From contig NC_092794.1 in the NCBI RefSeq assembly GCF_918797505.1, positions 66,067,345 through 66,131,344 on the forward strand: a DNA stretch of 64,000 nt, read 5' to 3'. The first letter of the stretch is position 1. Each line of letters opens with the position of its first letter. The DNA comes from Bemisia tabaci (Eukaryota > Arthropoda > Insecta > Hemiptera > Aleyrodidae). Below the pieces are notes generated by a model. That model was not told where the DNA came from. It saw nothing but the letters and a program-made list of their open reading frames with translations, and did not search any database. Position numbers and translations under genes: made by a program. Below are positions 60,287 to 64,000 of the stretch, piece by piece.

Positions 60287-63200
60287 GTCTCGAGAGACTC
60301 TTATCATGGCCAGATGAATGTGGAAATTCGTAAATCAATTGGAGTTATAACTCTGTCCTGATAGGTAATGCATCAAGCAAAATGCAGTGAGAAAAAAATG
60401 GTTTGTAAAAATTATCTAAGAAATTCTCTATCTGCTACTCGCCTACTTTTTTTCCTTTTTGAATTCCGAATATGGGAGAGTTTTTCTGCAATGTGAGTCA
60501 TATCTTATCATTATTAAAAGTAATAGTTTTTTACAGCAAGAATCAAATTATCACCTTTGATCAAAAGCTAAAGTAGCTTGTTCAATAAGATTCAGCATTA
60601 CTTGTTTGCCAGTCTCCAAACGCCGAACCAAATTTTGATACACTTCATTGAATCGAGATCGTTGTTTTAAAGCAGTATTAATCTCTTCTTTTAGCACTGC
60701 ATTTTGCATCAGGTTCTTGTCGAATTTCATCGTTGCCTGTTAAAGGAGGAAGAGTTCATTTGATTGTAATTGATATGGTAAGTTAATGGTCAGATCTTTT
60801 AGACATCGAGTAGGAGTTGCCTAAGTTGGTGACACCTAACTTAAAAAAATCGCAAAAAAAAGTTCCTAAAAAGATTATTAAAAAGAACGTGCAAGTAGAT
60901 AATTTTGCATAAAACCCTAGCCCACAATTTTGCCACGTTCGTTCTGCACCCAAAATCTTGAGCCCATAGTTCCGAGTTCCCGTGTCCGGCACTGACACAA
61001 ATAGCAGGGCCGGATTTACGGGGTGGCCACATGGGCCACGGCCCATGGCGGCAAATGTTGTAATTTTTTAATGTAGAAGAAAAAAATCCGATTCAGAAGA
61101 AAAATTACAAACAAGAAAAGGCGAAAAAATCTCTCATTTCCTGAGAGTTCAAGTAAAGTAATTTCTAACTTGTTCTTCTTTCGGTGATACAAGAGACAGC
61201 GCCTTTCATTAGTCTAGTTGAGAGAGATACTAAACACGTAATTTGGCCTGGAGTGGCGCGGCGCAGAGAGCAAATGATGACGCGGACTTCAGATGGAAAG
61301 GAGAAGCCCTCGGCGCGCCGGTCAGCAGGAAACACATATTAGCGCCTACAATACTCCATGAATACTTCACGCACTGCGTTCAACGTAGCGCGGTCAGTAT
61401 CGGTTGGCATGAAACTCAAAGTGCCTACAAGACTGCATGGATACTTCACGCATTGCGTCAAAAACAGTGCGGTCAGCGTGAAACGTATAGCGCCTACAAG
61501 ACTGTATGGATACTTAACGCACTGCGCCGAACACAGTGCGGTTGGAGCGGTGGCGGAAATTAACATCATTAAACCACATTCATGTTTATACTTTCATAAT
61601 TTTTTTGTTCTTTTCTTATAAATGAAAGGCCTCGTCCACACAGTGATATATAGGTTTACGTTACTTAATTTTCGCGCAAAGTTCCGTGAACTTTTGCAAG
61701 TGTTGACAGGCCTTTCACAAAAAATGAGTCCAACACGAGTAAACGCGTCTTATGCACTCCTCCTCTTCCGGCACGTTCGCTTGGTGGTTTGTATCGAATT
61801 ATCGATGTTTCAAAACGAATGAGAAGGGGCGGCAAAATAGAGGCGGCCCATGGGCGGCAAGTAGGCAAATCCGGCCCTGACAAATATATGCAGCTCGTTA
61901 CCAAACGGGAAGAGGTTAAACCTTAATCTTGCTTAATTAGCAATACGCAATGCTGCAAATAATAAGTCAGGGTCAGTCAAGCCGCAGAGAATAAGATGTC
62001 AGGATATCAAGAAGCTGTGAGGCGGAGCAGCCGAGGGATTGCGAAGGAATGTGGGTGGCGAGTGACGAACGACGATGCGACCCAAACCTCAGAATGTAAA
62101 GTCGTAAATTTGGATTGTTTCTCATGGAAGAGATGAATTAAGAACGGAAATTTTGAAACACCGCAATGGAGATACGTGGTTTCGCACTTCAGTCGGACCG
62201 ATACGGACATCCAACAAGCTTAAATAGTTGCATCAAGTCCCCGTCACCGCCGACCAACGCGTTTGTCGATCGAATCAACTACAGGTAGTATGAGCACTTG
62301 AGCAGGGAGTCAAAACGTCTTCAATTTTTTGAACGCAATACGGACATCCGTCGAGGTTGTATAGTTGTATCAAGGCGCCGTAGCAAACGCGTCCCATTGT
62401 TTATCGTTACAGACGAATATAAGTTGAGAGAGGCCAGTCATAATGCCTTCAATTTTATACATACATAGTTTTGGGCAAAATGAGAGACGACGTTTCTCCA
62501 TTTGCGACGTTGCAGACTTCCTTAGAAATTTTATTTGTCTTTCGAGAAGCTGGTCAACATAAAACTTAAATTCTCCATCATTTTTCGTATTCGATAGCAG
62601 AGGATTTGGTTCAAAATGTAAAGTCGTAAATTTGGATTGTTTCTCATGGAAGAGATGAATTAAGAACGGAAATTTTGAAACACCGCAATGGAGATAGGTA
62701 CCTACTGACAAGATCCCAAGAGATAAGCTGTGCGAATTCTCTCATTGCCGATAGTGCCGGATTTAGTTGGTGGCCACATGATGGGCCGCTGGCCGCGGCC
62801 CATGGCGGCAAATTTATCGGGCGGCAAATTTTTAGCAATTTTTTTTAAATGTAGGTATAAAAAAATCGGATTCAGAAAAAACATTACAAACGAGAAAAGG
62901 CGATAATAAACCTCTCATTTCCTGAGAGTATAGTATAATTTATACTTTTGGCGTCTTTCGGTGATACAAGAGGAAGTACCTTTCAATTAGTCGAGTTATG
63001 GTGATTCGTCAAGCTCAAGTGATGTGGTCGAACTGGCATGCGATATATCGCATCTTTTAGGTAAAAAATCTCGACAGATTTTGAATTTTCAGCAAAAAAA
63101 AAGGCGATAGCCCCTGCGCATGAGCTCACAGAATCATTCTAAAACCCACAAATCGGCAAAATTCAGAGAATTGAAAGCAGGATAGTGTTTGGAAAAAAAC

Positions 63201-63974
63201 CTCGCATTCGATTCAGCTATTGATTTCTGTATCGAATGCGAGGTTTTTTTTCCAAAAACCATCCTGCTTTCATTTCTCTGAATTTTACCGATTTGTGGGT
63301 TTAAATGATTCTGTAGGCTCATATGCAGGGGCTATTGTCCTTTTTTTTTACTGAAAATTCAAAATCTGTCGAGATTTTTGACCTGAAAGATCCGATATAT
63401 CGCGTGCCAGTTCGACCACGTCACTTGAGCTTGACGAATCACCTTAAGAGAGAAATCAAACACGCATTTTGGCCTGGAGCGGCGCGGTACAGTTTAACAA
63501 GAGGTTGAGAAATTGAAACCTTATCAGTTTGCCTTTTTACAAATTTTACCACGAGTACCTAATAAATATTCTCCGCATACTGGGTGTGTTACCTGGGTAT
63601 TAAATTGGTAGGTAGATAGCCGTAGAATTAGAGGCAAAATACAAAAATAACTCACAACATGTAGTCGATTTTCGAGGAGTGCTATGTGCCTTGCTGAGTC
63701 TTTCATCTTACTCTCAAGTCTCCTGTCAATTGTGCTGCTATCTTTTAGTCTCAATTCGTCCACTTCTTTTTCGATTTTGAATATCTGTGAGTCCAGCTCC
63801 TCCAATTGAGACTTTTCCACTTTGATCATAGCCTCCAAATCATCATGTCTCTTGATCAGTTCCTTCAGCTTTTCGTTTTGTTGATTGTTTGTGAGTATAT
63901 TTTGGGAGGTCTTTCCCACGTTTAGATTTGTGGTTATTTCATCCTTCTCTCTTTGTAAATTTTCGATCATTCGC
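57219..63974 (-). CDS. CCDC63: Outer dynein arm docking complex coiled-coil protein (CCDC63/ODAD1-like), C-terminal part, 5 exons
   Basis: Member of the CCDC63/CCDC114 (ODAD1) family, which anchors outer dynein arms on ciliary or sperm axonemal doublets. Minus-strand exons, in transcript order, are 63974-63656, 60736-60555, 59853-59496, 58364-58106 and 57430-57219 (TAA). All junctions are GT-AG with matching phases; about 443 residues are seen. The protein is almost entirely heptad-rich coiled coil. Family-like segments are HIALLENRLHV joining ATMKFDKNLMQNAVLKEEI, then ETGKQVMLNLIEQATLAFDQ, EEENFALFNYVNELNNE and PFNVMLFLNIIERRIIEIVN. The first exon enters in phase, so the 5' part of the gene lies beyond the right edge. 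In insects such genes are typically testis-expressed. CCDC63 and ODAD1 paralogues cannot be separated from this portion. Confidence 0.85.
58491..58749. mobile_element. MITE-like inverted-repeat element between dynein-docking exons
   Basis: The left arm GGATCGCATTTAGCAAAAAG, continuing GAACCAGC, pairs with the right arm GCTGGTTCCTTTTTGCTAAA, continuing TGCTATCC. The arms are about 45 bp, with GATTACAGTGTTGTAAA inside and the total about 259 bp. An open frame spanning 58556-58816 on the minus strand is an artefact of this element. Confidence 0.82.
59031..59270. mobile_element. MITE-like element with near-perfect 40-bp arms
   Basis: The left arm AATTGAGGAGCTTTCCGGAA, continuing AAAGGGCACATAGCAAAAAA, is matched by TTTTTTGCTATGTGCCCTTT, continuing TTCCGGAAAGCTCTTCAATT, with one mismatch. 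The inner parts are also partly complementary (GCCACTAACGGT against ACCATCAGTGGC). About 240 bp and non-coding, in the intron between the third and fourth visible dynein-docking exons. Confidence 0.87.
60255..60284 (+). repeat. A homopolymer of about 30 bases
   Basis: A simple A run in an intron of the dynein-docking gene. A similar run of about 27 bases lies at 37988-38014. It could be a retrotransposon tail, but no element body is recognisable next to it. Confidence 0.6.
61005..61879. mobile_element. hAT-like non-autonomous DNA transposon with internal minisatellite
   Basis: The ends CAGGGCCGGATTTAC and its counterpart GCAAATCCGGCCCTG are inverted, and both adjoin a GGCCCATGG(C)GGCAA block. 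The flanking octamers ACAAATAG (60997-61004) and ACAAATAT (61880-61887) match at 7 of 8 positions, as expected for the 8-bp target duplication of hAT elements. The terminal CAGGGCCGG is typical of that superfamily. The 875-bp interior encodes no transposase and carries three ~70-bp minisatellite units. It lies in an intron of the dynein-docking gene. Confidence 0.85.
61338..61555. repeat. Three units of the ~70-bp minisatellite inside the hAT-like element
   Basis: Three degenerate units, each with GCGCCTACAAGACTGCATGG-like core, ATACTTCACGCA and CAGTGCGGT. They are the same family as 1725-1866. Several overlapping open frames on both strands come from the repeat and are not genes. Confidence 0.85.
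62093..62696. repeat. Composite repeat: 82-bp direct duplication within diverged family-A-like sequence
   Basis: Positions 62093-62174 and 62615-62696 are identical over 82 bp, starting AATGTAAAGTCGTAAATTTG. The duplicated block ends with ACACCGCAATGGAGATA, related to the inner right arm of family A. The facing left-arm relative CTCCATTTGCGACGTTGCAG lies at about 62497-62516. ATACGGACATCC occurs twice (about 62202 and 62339), each followed by a similar TAGTTGTATCAAG-type string. This suggests tandem rearrangement of an older element. Confidence 0.75.
62754..63490. mobile_element. Truncated second copy of the hAT-like element, interrupted
   Basis: Collinear with the left part of the element at 61005. 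Shared strings are GCCGGATTTAG, GGTGGCCACATG, GGCCCATGGCGGCAAAT, TACAAACGAGAAAAGGCGA, CTCTCATTTCCTGAGAGT, TTTCGGTGATACAAGAG and, after the interruption, TTTTGGCCTGGAGCGGCGCGG. The right part, including the minisatellite and right terminus, is missing. The foldback element at 63000-63443 splits it. Confidence 0.82.
63000..63443. mobile_element. Foldback element family C, copy 2, nested in the hAT-like copy
   Basis: About 444 bp, closely similar to 50861-51303: GGTGATTCGTCAAGCTCAAG at the left, CTTGAGCTTGACGAATCACC at the right, and the same internal AAAACCTCGCATTCGATTCA against GAATGCGAGG pairing. The flanks are TTAT and TTAA. The surrounding sequence is continuous with the uninterrupted hAT-like copy near 61215, so the insertion point can be seen directly. 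Confidence 0.88.
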
Positions 63975-64000
63975 CTGGAGCAAGGAAAAAGAAAAATATT

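Noticed and set aside
61243..61621. Overlapping open frames on both strands with APTRLHGYFTHC-like repeats
   Set aside because: They translate the ~70-bp minisatellite inside the hAT-like element. The repeated peptide reflects the DNA repeat; there is no start context or domain.

Overview
This is a eukaryotic, intron-rich, AT-rich genomic window. It is most likely from an insect. All introns I could resolve are GT-AG, intergenic DNA is full of short inverted-repeat (MITE-like) elements, and the four genes are conserved animal genes with insect-like features. The dense repeats suggest a hemipteran-type genome, but the species cannot be fixed from sequence alone. There are no rRNA, tRNA or CRISPR features that I can support.

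Layout. Positions 1-3.8 kb are repeat-rich: a LINE reverse-transcriptase fragment (1-333, minus), a near-identical partial copy of the HDAC3 3' region (334-1029), and degenerate tandem repeats. HDAC3 (histone deacetylase 3, minus strand, 7011-9820, 3 exons, complete) and SNAP29 (Qbc-SNARE, plus strand, 10428-14821, 5 exons, complete) are divergent. They share a 607-bp intergenic promoter with a perfect TGACGTCA site. PTIP/PAXIP1 (plus strand, 17904-55530) fills the centre. I resolve 24 coding exons whose phases all agree and which add up to 5049 nt (1682 residues). It has two N-terminal BRCT domains, an extremely glutamine-rich middle spread over 11 exons and about 21 kb, and four C-terminal BRCT domains. 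Convergent with it is the C-terminal part of an outer-dynein-arm docking-complex coiled-coil gene (CCDC63/ODAD1-like, minus strand, 57219-63974, 5 exons seen). Its 5' part lies beyond the right edge.

Function. HDAC3 and PTIP are both chromatin regulators (a co-repressor deacetylase and an H3K4-methyltransferase/DNA-damage adaptor). SNAP29 acts in vesicle and autophagosome fusion. The fourth gene is ciliary/sperm axonemal. There is no operon logic here; the only direct regulatory link suggested by the sequence is the shared HDAC3/SNAP29 promoter.

Mobile DNA. At least six copies of one ~265-bp terminal-inverted-repeat family sit in introns or next to genes. There are two copies of a ~440-bp foldback element flanked by TTAA-like tetranucleotides, and a hAT-like element (61005-61879) with near-perfect 8-bp flanking duplications that carries an internal ~70-bp minisatellite. 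A second, truncated hAT-like copy is interrupted by the foldback element. Several other single-copy inverted-repeat elements are present. I found no evidence of an undescribed multi-gene system. The most interesting points are the recent HDAC3 partial duplication, a candidate alternative last exon of PTIP, the nested transposons, and the fragmented polyglutamine architecture.
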